Assembly (NCBI GenBank): GCA_022577435.1
Contig: JAKOON010000005.1
Location: 7,771,224 to 7,835,223 of the forward strand
Reading direction: 5' to 3'
Source: Embiotoca jacksoni
Taxonomy: Eukaryota > Chordata > Actinopteri > Embiotocidae
DNA: 64,000 nucleotides
Below are positions 42,601-53,820 of the stretch, piece by piece (position 1 is the first letter of the stretch; the number at the start of each line of letters is the position of its first letter). The notes beneath the pieces are model-generated. The model was not told the DNA's origin. It was given only the letters and a program-made list of their open reading frames with translations, and ran no database searches. The position numbers and the translations under genes were made by a program.

Positions 42601-43449
42601 CATGTGGAGATCATTTCTGCAGATCATTACTTTATACTAAATGTGACTTTGTGGTTATATCTAAGGTCTCCCTCTGTGGGTTAGGGTTAGGGTCTACCAA
42701 TAAACCAATGAGAAGTAACTAATATGACAGTCTGAAAATGAGATGAAAATAATGACCTCTTTGCTTGCATTTTCTTCATCCAATCAAAGGTGAGCTGATA
42801 AAAAAAAAAAAAAAAAAAAAAAAAATATATGGAAACAGGATGAAGCAACTGCAATCTATATATGAGAGTATAACACAATATGAAATAATAGGATGACTCA
42901 TGCGCTGAAAACACACAACAGAGAAGAAGAGAGACTCGTGACTTATGTTTATGTATTAGGTCTTGTCGAACAGAGTTGTATAATGTTTCTGTTAGCTGAA
43001 CAGAACAAATAAAATATACCGATCCTTAAACTGATATATCAGGAACAGTCCAAGTCTGTGTATTTAAGCTAATATCATTTTATGGCAGACAGAATTTGGT
43101 GCAACAATTTCACCTCAAACACAGATTTAAATTATCAAAAGGCGTGCCAGTGATTTTCTCATTAATTATATTTAATATATAGATATTACAATTAACATTT
43201 TGTATTTATTCAAATTTCAATTTATTTTCAATTGTCTATTTTTTTTTTTGCACAAAAAACTAAATTTGCACTGCATTACTTTGCACAGCAGCGATCTATA
43301 AATCGACTGTGCTGGCTGCAAAGCGTGTCACCCATCCACTCGAGGGAGTTGTTTCAGTTTCGCATCATTGCCTCAAGTAACGTATCAGTGTCAACGAAAT
43401 GTGACATCACCTAATAGTTTGTGAACTGCCATTTTTAAGCTTTAAGTTT
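39649..43449. other. Noncoding; repeat copy and TTAGGG scrap
   Basis: Holds copy B of the diverged repeat (40990-41240), a GT-rich patch at 41740-41820, two and a half TTAGGG units at 42678-42692 and a 26-nt poly(A) at 42800-42825. No gene seen. Confidence 0.45.
40990..41240. repeat. Diverged repeat, copy B (clearest at 41175-41240)
   Basis: TCTCTGTATCATGCTGCAAC, then GCCTCAAGAGATAACAAAG, matches the block at 38811-38878 with roughly 70 percent identity by eye. Confidence 0.45.
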
Positions 43450-43800
43450 GGCATTTCAGCCGTCGCCATCTTGCTATTTTGGAGCCAGAAGTGACCATAT
43501 TTGAACAAGCTAGGGAGATAGAGAAAACCTGACTGCACTACAGGCTTGTTGACCCCCCAAAATACAGCGTTTTCAGGCTTAATATCTATTTAATGAGGGG
43601 ATTATTTTTAGATGGACCGCCCAGAAAACTAACAAGAAGGAGTCACTTTAGTGAATGACACCGTAGAGACATTGTATTTCATGAGAAGTTGACAGGTCCA
43701 ACCCCTAGTGACCCTCAGTGGTATTGCACTTTAAGGTATTACTTCATTGACCTCATTTTTCAGAACTGGGATCAATGTCCACTTGTATATACAGTCTATG
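43450..43800. repeat. Fish interspersed repeat (GCCGTCGCCATCTTG type)
   Basis: Starts CAGCCGTCGCCATCTTGCTA, continues GGAGCCAGAAGTGACC, and ends TATATACAGTCTATGG near 43801. These phrases recur in many teleost repeats. The reverse complement of the opening block occurs at 57681-57702, about 14 kb away. Confidence 0.5.
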
Positions 43801-44118
43801 GTGTCAACATGCTTTAGGAAAACAAAACCATGTAGAAACCCATGAGTTTGGGTTTGGAAAACAAAACTTTGGGAAGGATTCAGGAAAAACCACGTGGTTA
43901 CGGTTAGGAAAAAGATCACAAAAAAACCCTCTTAATCCTTGCGGGTGAAAGTCAATGACTTACACTACCAGCCCACCTCCGATGAGTGACGTCTGACACA
44001 TGACCTGCCTCTGATTACGCACATTCACGTCGAGATGATACCAAGCGTGTCAGATGCACTCATGCATTTCGCCGATGTGCGTATGTATTACACGCTTTAC
44101 CGTGATACTGGGCTGTGT
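43801..44118. repeat. Old interspersed repeat, copy B
   Basis: Counterpart of 36596-36975: TTTAGGAAAACAAAACCATG, CCACGTGGTTACGGTTAGG, GACACATGACCTG, GTCAGATGCACTC, GATACTGGGCTGT. A SINE begins just after the shared block. Confidence 0.5.
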
Positions 44119-44120
44119 AC

Positions 44121-44336
44121 TAATATAGCACTTGTTTACAAAGTGCTTTACAGTTTTTGTAACCTATTCACACACATTCACACACCAACGGCGACAGAGC
44201 TGCCGTCAGGAACAACTTGGCATTCAGTGTCTTGCCCAGGGACACTTCAGCATGTAGACAAGAGGAGCTGGGGATTAAACTGCCAACCCTAAGATTGTTG
44301 AGCAACCCTCTTTACCATCTGAGTCACAGCGACCCA
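44121..44336 (-). repeat. tRNA-derived SINE, AFC-like
   Basis: On the minus strand it starts GGGTCGCTGTGACTCAGATG (A-box region), then GGCAGTTTAATCCCCAGCTC (degenerate B box), then AGTGTCCCTGGGCAAGACAC, and ends AAAGCACTTTG...GTGCTATA. This is the layout of the AFC-type SINE known from cichlids and relatives: tRNA-like head, central body and LINE-related tail. It is non-coding, was transcribed by RNA polymerase III, and depended on a LINE for mobility. About 216 bp, so nearly complete, but both promoter boxes are mutated. Confidence 0.75.
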
Positions 44337-46548
44337 CTGCTTAATGTAACGCTGACAAAGAATTGTGAATAATTACACAACTCAAGCATGTGACAATAGT
44401 TTTCCCTCTTGGTCATACATGTAAAGCTGCTTGGAAGTGTGATGTGTTGTGATCAATTTTCAGCATCGATGATTTGCAGTAACTAACTGTTTACAGGTCT
44501 CGTTGCACACTGATGAACATCTGAGTTTAAGACTCATCACTGGTGACTCATTACTCTTTAACCCCACGAATAGAAACGCTAAGGGGGAAAAGTAGTGCCA
44601 GGTTAATTCCCACTAAGGATCAGTATTTACTCTTTTACAAAAGCTACCACAGAAGTACCCTTGATTGTCATGCCGTTAACCTTCCCTCATTCAGCCAGCT
44701 TGGCAGTAAAAACCTCTGGTTCTGCAGGGAGGCTCCCGATTCCAGTCCATGAATGTGAAGGATTGGCTTGTTGAAAAATGCATGTGGGAAAAACTGAATA
44801 AAAACAGGTCGCAATGACATCTTTTACCTCCCCAAGCCTCTGACACCGTGACCCGCAAAGCCAGGAATTTGACTTTTAGCTGCATGTGCAGCATCACACT
44901 CCACAGCCATATGGAAGGCAGTGTGTCTGTCCGCTTGGTGTGTCTAAAGCCTCATCCTCATGGGACGAGTTTTACTCGACGTTGAGTAATGCAATTTTCA
45001 CCAGCCTAATTCTGTGGTTTTAGTCCCATGAAGAACAATTTGTTTGTAATTATCACGGGGGTTGTCACACGGCAAGTAAATAACCTGATGTGTTTTTTTT
45101 CTTTTTTTCTGGCACCCAGACGGGGGTTGACTGCAGATTTCTAATAACCATGTGAGTTGAGGTTTTTTGTTTTTTTGTTTTTTTTTTCAAATCAGTGTGT
45201 GCTGATTTTAAAGAGTAATGATCTAGTGATGTCATATTTTTTGTGATAATTTATGAAAAACAATCAACACTCTAAACACAATTTTATATCTTTCTAGCAT
45301 GTGTGTGTAAACAGTCAACACATTATATGAATCTGTATCAGTATGCATATGCATTTACAGATAATTTCCTTCTGAGTGCCAAACAGGTACTAAAAAAAAA
45401 ATGCTTTTAACCTCTTACATTGGACTCACTGACGCTTCACACAAGCTGAGCTGCAAAGCTAGTGAGAGCAACTGTCAGGTTGTGTGCCTTCTGGCGTTCG
45501 GTGGTGGTCTGTCAGTGCGGCGCAGGATACAGGCAGGGCCCTGGCACACACCATCAAAGCAAAAGTCAAAACTTGTATGCATGCGTATGTCTCCCCTTTA
45601 AACTATCAGATGAGCGTCTGAGTGCTGCGTGGCTGAGTGCTGCGAGGAGGTGTGTTGAATGCTTAGAGGCCTCCTGCAGATCCCCTTCTCCATACATAGA
45701 AGGGAGGGGTCTCTTAATGCACATTCATTTCCTTCATCTGGAGAATGTTTGAATAGTCGGGAGAGCGTGATTCATTTTTAAACTCCAATGCCCTTCACAC
45801 GCAGTATTATGTATCTTCAGCTCCTGCTGTTCAGTTTAGTATCAAGTGACTCCATCCAAGGTTTGAAAGTGTGTCTGCTGAAATAATGAGAGTTGCAAGC
45901 TGTTGCTTCAGCAGGACCTCATGCAAAGAAACAAACAAATATCCAAGCAAGGAGGGTATTAGGAACTCTTTATACTCCTAAATGACTTAAGGCAGAGCAT
46001 AAAGTGTGAATATATTGAACAAAAGCTAACTCAAAAGCTCGGAGAGTCTTTTATGTTGATGTGTTGTGTGGAACCAGCAGCAATGTTATATATTAATTTG
46101 TGTATTGTATGTATATGCAATAGTAATACTTAAATATCTTATAGATGAAATATATGTCAGGAACATAAATAGAAATGGTTTAAGAGTTGAAATCTATTTA
46201 ATAATCTTCTGAACTAATATATAACAGTTTTTGAAGAGTAGAAAGTCCTACATATTGATGTGGGCACAGCAGGAATATTTATATGTGAAAGAGAAGGAAT
46301 ATTAATGAATATTTATATAAGACTGAAAACATCTGCGGGATGAAATATGCTCCATCACAAAAACATCCTTCCAACCAACTATTAACTAATTATTTTATAT
46401 GGTCCTCAGGAACGAGCTTAAACTGATCCCAGTGTCTTGAGTTGTGCATCTGTGTGCATTCCCAGTCTGTTGCCCTGTTGTTACACAGGGTACCCTCTGA
46501 ACAGGTCACCAGTGACATACACACACATGCGTGTTAAAATGCGGACTG
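44337..46548. other. Noncoding, nothing recognised
   Basis: T-rich runs at 45090-45190, otherwise ordinary. A 96-codon frame (45462-45752) has no domain. Confidence 0.45.
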
Positions 46549-46550
46549 TA

Positions 46551-47546
46551 AGTGCAGTGGCAGTCAAATGCTTGAACAGACCGACATATTCAAGGTTTTT
46601 TCTTTTTGTCTTACTATTTTCTACACTGTAGAACAAAACCACAGACATCTCACGCAGCAAATTATTAAACAAAACATTTGGATTTATGTAGTATGTTATG
46701 TAGTAGAACATGTAGAGACAAGGCCAAGTATATTTTCAATTTAAAATTCTTCAGAGTAGCCACATTTTCCTTTGATGACAGTTGTTATCTAAAGCAGCTT
46801 CATGAAGGTCGTCATCAGGAACGCTTTTCCAACAGTCTTGAAGGAGTTCCTACAAACAGTGAAACCTTTGCTTTACTTTCCCTTTGTGGCCCAGCTCATC
46901 CCAAACCCTCACCAGGTCAAATGTTTGTGGAGGCCGGGTCACCTGATGCAGCACTCCATCCCTTTTCTTCTCAGTCAAACAGCCCTTACAAACCCTGAAG
47001 GAGTGTTTAAGGTCATCGCCCTGTTGTTTGTGTCCTTGTTGTGGTAGCCATGCTGGTTACGTGTTGCCTTGAATTCTAAATAACTCAACATTGTAGCCAC
47101 AGCAAGCCACCCCTGCACCATGATACATATTCCACTGTGCTTTACAGTGGGAACCCCAAGCAGATACCATCAGGGATGGGCATTTCATCCAAAAATAATA
47201 TTTATCGCTCAGAAATAATCCCTTACTAATCGACTATTCTTATGTTGTTTAATGGTGACTGGCAGCCATCCTTTAGGTGCATTACCTATTACCCTCTGGC
47301 AGTAGTAAAACAGACACCAAGATATTACCAACAGTGTGCAATGCTGTCATCAAGGCAAACAGTGTCTAGACTGAAGCGTCTAAAATATGAAGTCTATTTT
47401 TTTTTTTTTTAACGTCATTTTGTTTTCAAGATTCCATATGTATTATGGAATAGTTTGGATATTCTTAATTCTTTTTCCACAGTGTAGAAAATTGTAAAAA
47501 TAAAGAAAACGCCTTGTATGAGTAGGTGTTTTTCTGAACAGAAGTG
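46551..47546 (-). mobile_element. Tc1-like transposon, degenerate, with long inverted ends
   Basis: Flanked by TA at 46549-46550 and 47547-47548. The left arm (GGCAGTCAAATGCTTGAACA ... ACTATTTTCTACACTGTAGA) and the right arm (CAGTGTAGAAAATTGTAAAA ... TGAGTAGGTG) are reverse complements over roughly 200 bp, as in the fish Tc1 group with long TIRs. The transposase is on the minus strand; only its C-terminal third survives (46790-47165, NSFKTVGKAFLMTT-like sequence read on that strand). The N-terminal DNA-binding part and most of the DDE domain are deleted, and 47171-47328 is foreign. Immobile. Confidence 0.8.
47171..47325. mobile_element. hAT scrap nested in the Tc1 element
   Basis: Begins CAGGGATGGGCATTTCATCC, a typical hAT terminus, and continues with TTACTAATCGACTATTC and GTGCATTACCTATTACCCTC as in common fish hAT-derived repeats. 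It interrupts the Tc1 sequence between 47165 and about 47326. A convincing 8-bp target duplication is not visible (GATACCAT against GATATTAC). Confidence 0.5.
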
Positions 47547-47548
47547 TA

Positions 47549-49153
47549 CATATATTGATCAAAAGTCATGAATGCTTGTAGATTTGAAAGTTTCACTAAT
47601 TTTTTTACTCTGCAGTCATTTATATAATGTGTATCTACCACATGTCACACACAATTTACATGTTAGCAGGGTTTTTTTGTTTACTAGGACTTGTATAATT
47701 TCTTATGTATAATTATGTATAATTTCACATGCACAGTCATTAAAGTGCACATTATACAACCTGTGACTGATCTGTTACATGTGATTCACCACATGTTGGA
47801 CGACGTTCTCAACATGCTTTCCTGCCACTTAAAAGAAAAGAAAATGCGACGATTGATATGAAGCAGTTCCCTTCATTCACCACTGCTTCACTCTGGTAGA
47901 TAATGTCGCTGTTATTGAGTATATTGCTCTGGCTACAGATTTTTGCTTTCAGCTCAAGCTGCGGGTGAGATGAGAGGGAACAGGAAGCCGGGGGGGGTGG
48001 AGGGGGGTGGAGGTGGAAGGTATTGTTCAGGTCAATTGGCCTTGAAATAGAGGCAGATTTCGCCTCAGGTTAAGATGGGTTCCTTTTCCCCTCAAAATAT
48101 TCATGAAGCAATTATAATTCATATGATTAACACGGAGGAACACAGAGAAACTGTGATGAGCATTGTAATTATGGTATTTGTGCAATATTTGAGCGATAAG
48201 GGTGTTTATTTATTTATTTATTTTTACTCAGGGCTGTGTATGTGTGCGCACATGTATGTGTGCTTTGACAGGCATGCAAAGTGCAATTGACTTGATAGGA
48301 GAGGTAAAAGCTGAAAATCCTTGGGTTCTTGCTCCCGGAGAACCCACGCTGAGTCGCTGACATCAATACTAATGAAGCGGATCAGTAACAGGTCTGCTTC
48401 CGACCGCAAAAGTATACTTTCATCATAATAATCTACAGCCTGTGTTTATTCTTCATAACTAAGGATTCGCTGGTGTCCTTATCAGTAAGAAGAGCGAAGA
48501 GGAAACACGTGTCTCAGATGCAGATGGTGTTATTTGCTTCTGTCCAAATATCAGCTGTTGGCTCACATTATACTGTTTTCAAATGAGGAGAAAGAGAACA
48601 CACCTTCTGTCTTTCTCGCTCTCCGCCCACGAACTATTGTGGGTTGCACCCCACATTTCCATATAGCTGGAGCCGATTGGCTGTTGTTCTTTTTCCCTCT
48701 ACCTGAGAGCTGTTACTTTGCTTCAGACTCAGATGAAGATCAGTGCTTCAGTTCATCAAATACAGTCTCGTCTTCCTGCTGAGTCCGGAGTGCGTTGGAG
48801 TGTTTGTGTGTGAACAAATGAAAACTGTGTGTGTATGCATTTGAGTTTGTGAAGGAGAATGTGCGGGTTTTGCAATCCATTATAGCACTAAAGGTTGCTA
48901 TAGAAACACTTTCCCTCAGCCACACGGCTGCTGACACTCGGTTACATTTAATCTATACATAAATATATTTTCAACTTTGAAAGGGCACATAACTTTATAC
49001 AGCATGCTTTCCAAGACTGTCCAATGTACGTTGTACCGCTGTAAATTGCACTGTTCTGGTGGCACAGCAGGAGGGCGGCGATATGTTTTACAATCAAACA
49101 TGTGCAGTGAATGTGTCTGCTGCGCTTTCACACTATTTACCTATTTAGAGATA
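47549..49153. other. Noncoding; holds one copy of a 93-bp repeat
   Basis: Contains G-rich tracts near 47990-48020 and a (TTTA)n run at 48207-48222. The repeat at 48381-48473 is listed separately. Confidence 0.45.
48381..48473 (+). repeat. Direct repeat, copy 1
   Basis: ATCAGTAACAGGTCTGCTTC, then CGACCGCAAAAGTATACTTTC, then ATCATAATAATCTACAGCC, then CATAACTAAGGATTCGCTG. Matches 52242-52386 at about 90 percent in the shared blocks, but lacks the 54-bp middle piece of that copy. Confidence 0.8.
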
Positions 49154-49156
49154 CAT

Positions 49157-50341
49157 TGATCAGCCACAACATAAAACCACCCGCTTGACATTTGTGTAGG
49201 TCCCCCATGGACATCAAAACAGCTCTGACCTTTTGAGGCATGAACCTTAAAAGACCTCTGAGTGTATCCTGTGGTGTCAGGTACCAAGATGTCAGCAGCA
49301 GGTCCTTTAAGTCCTGTAAATTGCAAGGTGGGTCCTCCATGGATCAGACTTGTTTAACCAGCACATCCCACAGACGCTTGATTGGATTGAGTCAACACCT
49401 TGGATTCTTGGTCTTGTTCCTCAAACCATTTCAGAACGATGTTTGAAGTGTTACAGGGTGCATTACTCTGCTAAAAGGGGCCATTGACATCAGGGGATAC
49501 AGCTGCGATGAATGGGTTTATGTAGTCTGTAACAATGTTTAGATTGGTGGTACTTGTCAAAAGTCCACATTAATATCAGGACCCAAGGTTTCTCGGCAGA
49601 ATATTGCCCAGTTTCACACTGCCCTTGCTGGCCTGCCTTCTTTCCATAATGCATCCTGGTACCATCTCTTCCCCCAGGTGAACGACAAACACACACACGG
49701 CCGTCCATAACATCAGGCCAACTTCTTCCATTGTTCAATGGTCCAGTTCTGACGCTCATTGTCAGCCCTTTCTGTGGTGGACAGTGGTCAGGACGGGCAC
49801 TCTGATCAGCCTGCGGCTACGTAGCTGAAGCACTGTGTGTTCTGACAGCTTTCTATTAAAGGTTCTGAGCATTTTGTGCTACAGTCACGCATCTTTACAG
49901 TTTGCCTTCCATTCACCCACTTACACCTATATTCACACATCGATGGCGACAGAGCTGCCATGCAAGGTGCTAACCTGCCATCAGCAGCAACTTGGGGTTT
50001 GGTGTCTTGCCCAAGGGACACTTCGGCATGTGGACAGAAGTATTTATGGATCAAATCGGCAATCGTATGACGAGTGGACAACCCGCTCTATCATCTCAGC
50101 CACAGCCACCCCATTAGATTCGATCATACAGGTCAGCCTTTGTTCCCCACATGCATTACAGAGCCTTGAACACCCATGGCCCTGTCACTAGTTCACCGGC
50201 TGTCCTTCCTTGAACCAATTTGATAAGTACTGACCACTGTAACACCCCGCAAGACCTGCCGTTTTGACAACTCCAATTCAGTCGCCTAGCCATCACAGTT
50301 TGGTCCTTGTCAAAGCTGCTCAGAGTTTTACGCTTGCCCAT
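49157..50341 (-). pseudogene. Tc1-like transposase, broken
   Basis: Starts at ATG 50341 with MGKRKTLSSFDKDQTVMARR, the N-terminal helix-turn-helix (paired-like) DNA-binding part of Tc1 transposases. The first frame shifts after about 40 residues. The C-terminal end is seen at 49139-49340 as DLKDLLLTSWYLTPQDTLRG and a Met-Pro-x-Lys-Val-Arg-Ala segment, the usual terminal region after the DDE core. The middle is damaged by shifts and by the SINE. In intact relatives it cuts and pastes the element at TA sites. Confidence 0.8.
49892..50112 (-). repeat. AFC-like SINE nested in the Tc1 element
   Basis: On the minus strand: GGGTGGCTGTGGCTGAGATG (head), a degraded B-box region, AGTGTCCCTTGGGCAAGACA, GGCAGCTCTGTCGCCATCGA, then the tail. 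Same family and orientation as 44121-44336. It inserted after the Tc1 copy, since transposase sequence resumes on both sides. Confidence 0.75.
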
Positions 50342-50475
50342 TTTTCCTGCTTTCAACACATCAACTTTAAGAACTGACTGTTCAATTGCTGGCAAATATA
50401 TCCCACCCCTTGACAGGTGCCATTGTACCAAAAACACATTATATCATTCACATGCATGCAGTTTGGCTGATTGGC

Positions 50476-52241
50476 GCAAAAGAAAAAAGCTTTTCCAAGA
50501 GAAGGGAAGGCAATCATGTGATATTTAAGATAATTTCAGACGACCACAAACTGTGAGCTGACGTGTCTCAGGCCAGAGCAAATGTTCAGCTTAATTTGCA
50601 TCTATTGTGTTCCTTTGTTAATTCAAACCTGGAAAAACATTTGCAATATGCCATGAGCAGAACGTGCATATCACATACTCACGGCGTCTCTCTCACATGC
50701 TGTGTAGTAAACCAGAAATGCACTCCAAATAACTTTTGAATAGAAAAGATTCCAATTGTATGTTATTAAAAAACCTCCCCATACAAACTTGTGTGTTCAC
50801 ATCTTGATAAATGAGGCAGTTTCTAAGCAACATGAGCCGATGCTTTCACTACGTTCAATACCTCAGACTTCATCTGTTGTCCCACCGGCTCCTTGGGAAC
50901 AGGTAATCAAGTTTGGTGAGCTATTGTCTTGGAACGGCAGCTACCTGCCTGGTAATTGGAAATGAGCGAGTGTGATGCGGAAAGACGGTTGCAAGATTTT
51001 GTTTTGGGTAAGAGACACAGAAAGGGGAAAAGGTGGAAGAGAGTGAGACATGTTTTATGAAGTGTGTGTTGGGTGTGTTTGCGCATCTCCAGACAGATTG
51101 TCAGGGAGAGAGAGAAGCTGGAACGGACAGTGCCAGAGAAAGCTCGCAGTCCCCCAGGATTCCACTGCAGTGATGGCTATTGGTGTCTGTCTTCCCTGGG
51201 GGACGACTGCCCTGTCATCTCGCACACACATACACATTCTCACACTCATACACCCACAGCATCCTGACATCCTTGGTCTGTTTTTTGGGGATACACACAC
51301 TCCCACAATCCTTCACGGGTGCAAACATGTTCCTGTGTGTAGGAATCCATTTTTGTAAGGCATGACACATAAACACACACACACAATGACTTCTAAGGAT
51401 CAGCCATTATTACACTGTGGCATCCATTACTGCCCAGCACAATGACAACAAGGTCATGCCTGGAGGAGATCTGCATTTTGTCAAAAGTGACACCGTAGTG
51501 CTGTCGCCACTGCTGCTGCCCAGGATTTATGCATTACTCTCCGGTTGTTCATTCTTGACATTTTCAGCTCAGTAGGTGGTGAGAAATCTTTTCAGCATAA
51601 CAATGGTGTTTTGAAAGCAGAATATCAATTCATGTTTTCCATGTGTTGCCATGTGTTACTCACCTACACATGGAAGAAGCAAGAAAACGCATTTAGTCAA
51701 AGAGACATGTGGAGGACAAGCGCTTTACATATTGGGAGACAGGGATTCATGTGGCTTTATGAAGAGGAATGAATATTTAGTAATGTTTCATAGAGTACTC
51801 ATAAACTATTTTATCGTATTTGCATTCGTTGATGGTTAGAAATACTTATTTGTGCAGCAGAAAGATGTTCAATGGTCACCCAAACTGAAAAATCTAAATA
51901 AGAAGATAATGTGACCTTCTGAAGTATTTCTGAGCCAAACGCTGCGTCCAAACCAGCTCGGGAAGTCCAAGTCCTTTTACATGACTCATTCCAATCATCA
52001 ATTTTATTTTGCATCATTTCATCAAGCAACAATCTCACTCCGTCCTCCAGCATAATTGTTTTGCTACATCATGAACTTACCACAAAGAAATTTCTGTTTT
52101 CCATTTTTCATTTTTAGAAGGCGTTCACGGTTTCCATGACAACAGAGGTTGCATAACTTTAGGGAAACAGCAACTTTACCACACAAGTCATTTTTTTAAT
52201 CCAAACCATTATCGTACCCTTACCCAAACGAGTGGTGCTAA
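50476..52241. other. Noncoding, CA-rich patches
   Basis: CACACA-rich sequence at 51220-51390. A 102-codon frame over it is low complexity. Nothing else recognised. Confidence 0.45.
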
Positions 52242-52386
52242 TTCAGTAGCAGGTCTGCTTCTGACCGCAAAAGTGTATTTTCATCATAATAATCTACATC
52301 CTGTGTTTACGTACTGAATTTCCCCACTGTGGGATTAAAATAGTCCAAGTCTAAGTCTTGCTGGTCATAACTAAGGATTCGCTGCT
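52242..52386 (+). repeat. Direct repeat, copy 2, with 54-bp extra piece
   Basis: Same blocks as 48381-48473. Between CCTGTGTTT and CATAACTAAGG it carries about 54 bp including GAATTTCCCCACTGTGGGAT, which looks like the stereotyped 3' tail of fish LINE/SINE copies. Confidence 0.8.
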
Positions 52387-52622
52387 GGGAAATGGGAGAA
52401 ATATATATGCACAGTGGCCAATCATAATTATGATACTCTGCAGCAGACACGTCTACTAAACAAGCGAGTGAGAGAGCAAGGAGACTGATTCATGTTCTTT
52501 TGTAATTAAGTTACTGAAGCAACACCCCCATAAAACTTAAATTTGTCTGTTTGTAAATAGATGCAACCAAAAATTTAAACTGCAAGCAACATTCCATTCC
52601 CTTTGTGACATCATCAAAACTC
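52387..52622. other. Upstream of the coiled-coil pseudogene
   Basis: No feature recognised in 52387-52622 itself; the TATA box follows immediately. Confidence 0.4.
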
Positions 52623-52630
52623 TATAAATA
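52623..52630 (+). promoter_or_regulatory. TATA box before the coiled-coil pseudogene
   Basis: TATAAATA, 102 bp before the open frame. The following region contains two near-identical pieces (ACTACTGTGAGTGAA and ACTACCGTGAGTGAC). The position fits a polymerase II core promoter, but the downstream gene is broken. Confidence 0.4.
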
Positions 52631-52731
52631 GACCTCTGGCAGACCTTGAGGTCATTCCGTTCAATAACCTTGCAACTGGTGACACACTACTGTGAGTGAA
52701 TATTAATTCAACTGTTGATACACTACCGTGA

Positions 52732-53820
52732 GTGACTCTTAAAACCGTCAATCTGCCCAGGACACCAACAATCAGGTCTGGCAGCAGATTATTAACAAGT
52801 TTTCTGGAACAAAAAAAAGAAAGGAAATGCCAAGAGAAAGAAGCCCTACTGAGAGAAAAGGAAGCTGTACTCCAACAGGTGGAGGAGCTGAAAGCTCAGC
52901 TGCAAAAGGCTGCCGAGTAACACAGTGTCACTCAGGAGCAGAGCCTCACAGAGCTCTCCAACAACCTGAAGTCAGAAGCGAAAGAAAACAAAGAACTTGG
53001 GAACCAGATTGAATATTTGACCGTTGAGCTCCAAAAAAGCAAAGGCCTGGGCAGAGGAGCAGAGCGAACTGTTTTGCAAAGAGAGAGCCAAGTGTTGAGA
53101 CGAGCAGAAATTGAGGATCAAAATTGGCAAAGAACTTGAAGAAACCCAGAACCAGCTGGCTCATGAGAGGAGACAGGTGAAGCTGCTGGTGAAGAAGCAA
53201 AATGAAATGAGGAAGGACGTTGAAAACATCAGAGATTCACCACATGGCCACCAGAGATATGAATGTGGTGGTGGGGGGTGGTTTGGCTCAGCTGCAGGAG
53301 GGACTGATTGGGGGAGTGGTTCAGGGAACGGTGCCTGGGAGAGGCTTAATTAGCCCAGCTGTAGTAAATCACTGATTGTATCTCTCTTCCACCATAAAAC
53401 CCAATAGCAGGACACCGGACGTCTCTCACTCCTGGGGAACGGAGCAGCAAAGTGGCTGCGGGACAGATGTGTGGCGGGTGCTCGGAGGCTCGGCAGGAGA
53501 GCACATGTGTAGTAGTTGTGTTGGAATAAACACATTGAAACGGTACTTTGGCTGATTGTTCCTTCGTGCCAAGAGAACCCACGGTGACGGCAAGATGTCC
53601 GTCACAGTGAAGCTGAAAGAACAAAGAGTCACACCCTTCAGCAGCAACTGGAGACAGAAAGGAGGCATCACTCTGCAGCTATATCAGACTACCAGGAGGA
53701 GATCCAGAGGCTGAAGGATGAACAGGATGCATTGAAGTTCAGAATAGAGCAGCACAACCACCTGTTACCTGCATTCAAGAAAGAAACAAAGCCACACATT
53801 CGACTCCTGCAAACAAGATG
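52732..53820 (+). pseudogene. Coiled-coil protein pseudogene, split by a solo LTR
   Basis: The frame opens at 52732 (a GTG right after TGA; no ATG) and runs as a strongly charged heptad-type coiled coil (KERKCQEKEALLREKEAV, LQQVEELKAQLQKAAE) to TAA at 52918. It continues readable past that stop (TELSNNLKSEAKENKEL) to about 53035. After a frameshift it goes on at 53111 (RIKIGKELEETQNQLAHERR, QVKLLVKKQNEMRKDVENI) to the LTR at 53264. After the LTR, and one more shift near 53635, the coil resumes (ETERRHHSAAISDYQEEIQR, LKDEQDALKFRIEQHNHLL) to about 53810. It has no introns in this length. It could be a processed copy of a myosin/golgin-like gene or a member of a compact multicopy fish family; I cannot name it. 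Three or more lesions make it non-coding now. Confidence 0.6.
53264..53606 (+). mobile_element. Solo LTR related to the GMR1-like element
   Basis: Starts TGTGGTGGTGGGG and ends GTCACA, flanked by ATGAA (53259-53263) and GTGAA (53607-53611), a 4-of-5 target duplication. The first 125 bp (GGCTCAGCTGCAGGAGGG, GGGGGAGTGGTTCAGGGAAC, TTAATTAGCCCAGCTGTA) align well with the LTRs at 31482 and 34254; the remainder differs. So it is a sister subfamily. A TATA-like CATAAAAC lies near 53392 and an AATAAA signal at 53525-53530. The interior was lost by LTR-LTR recombination. It inserted inside the coiled-coil pseudogene. Confidence 0.85.

Larger units (their letters stand above)
49154..50475 (-). mobile_element. 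Tc1/mariner-like transposon, degenerate
   Basis: The left terminus, next to TA at 49152-49153, is CATTGATCAGCCACAACATA, a familiar fish Tc1-type TIR. The right end is eroded (TTTGGCTGATTGG near 50465). The minus strand holds a whole transposase in pieces, with many frameshifts and stops, interrupted by an AFC-like SINE at 49892-50112. The element is about 1.3 kb including the SINE, close to the normal Tc1 length after subtraction. Confidence 0.85.

Noticed and set aside
53111..53353. 80-codon frame crossing from the coiled coil into the LTR as a fusion gene
   Set aside because: The LTR portion is noncoding Gly/Ser-rich read-through and ends quickly; the join is an insertion point.
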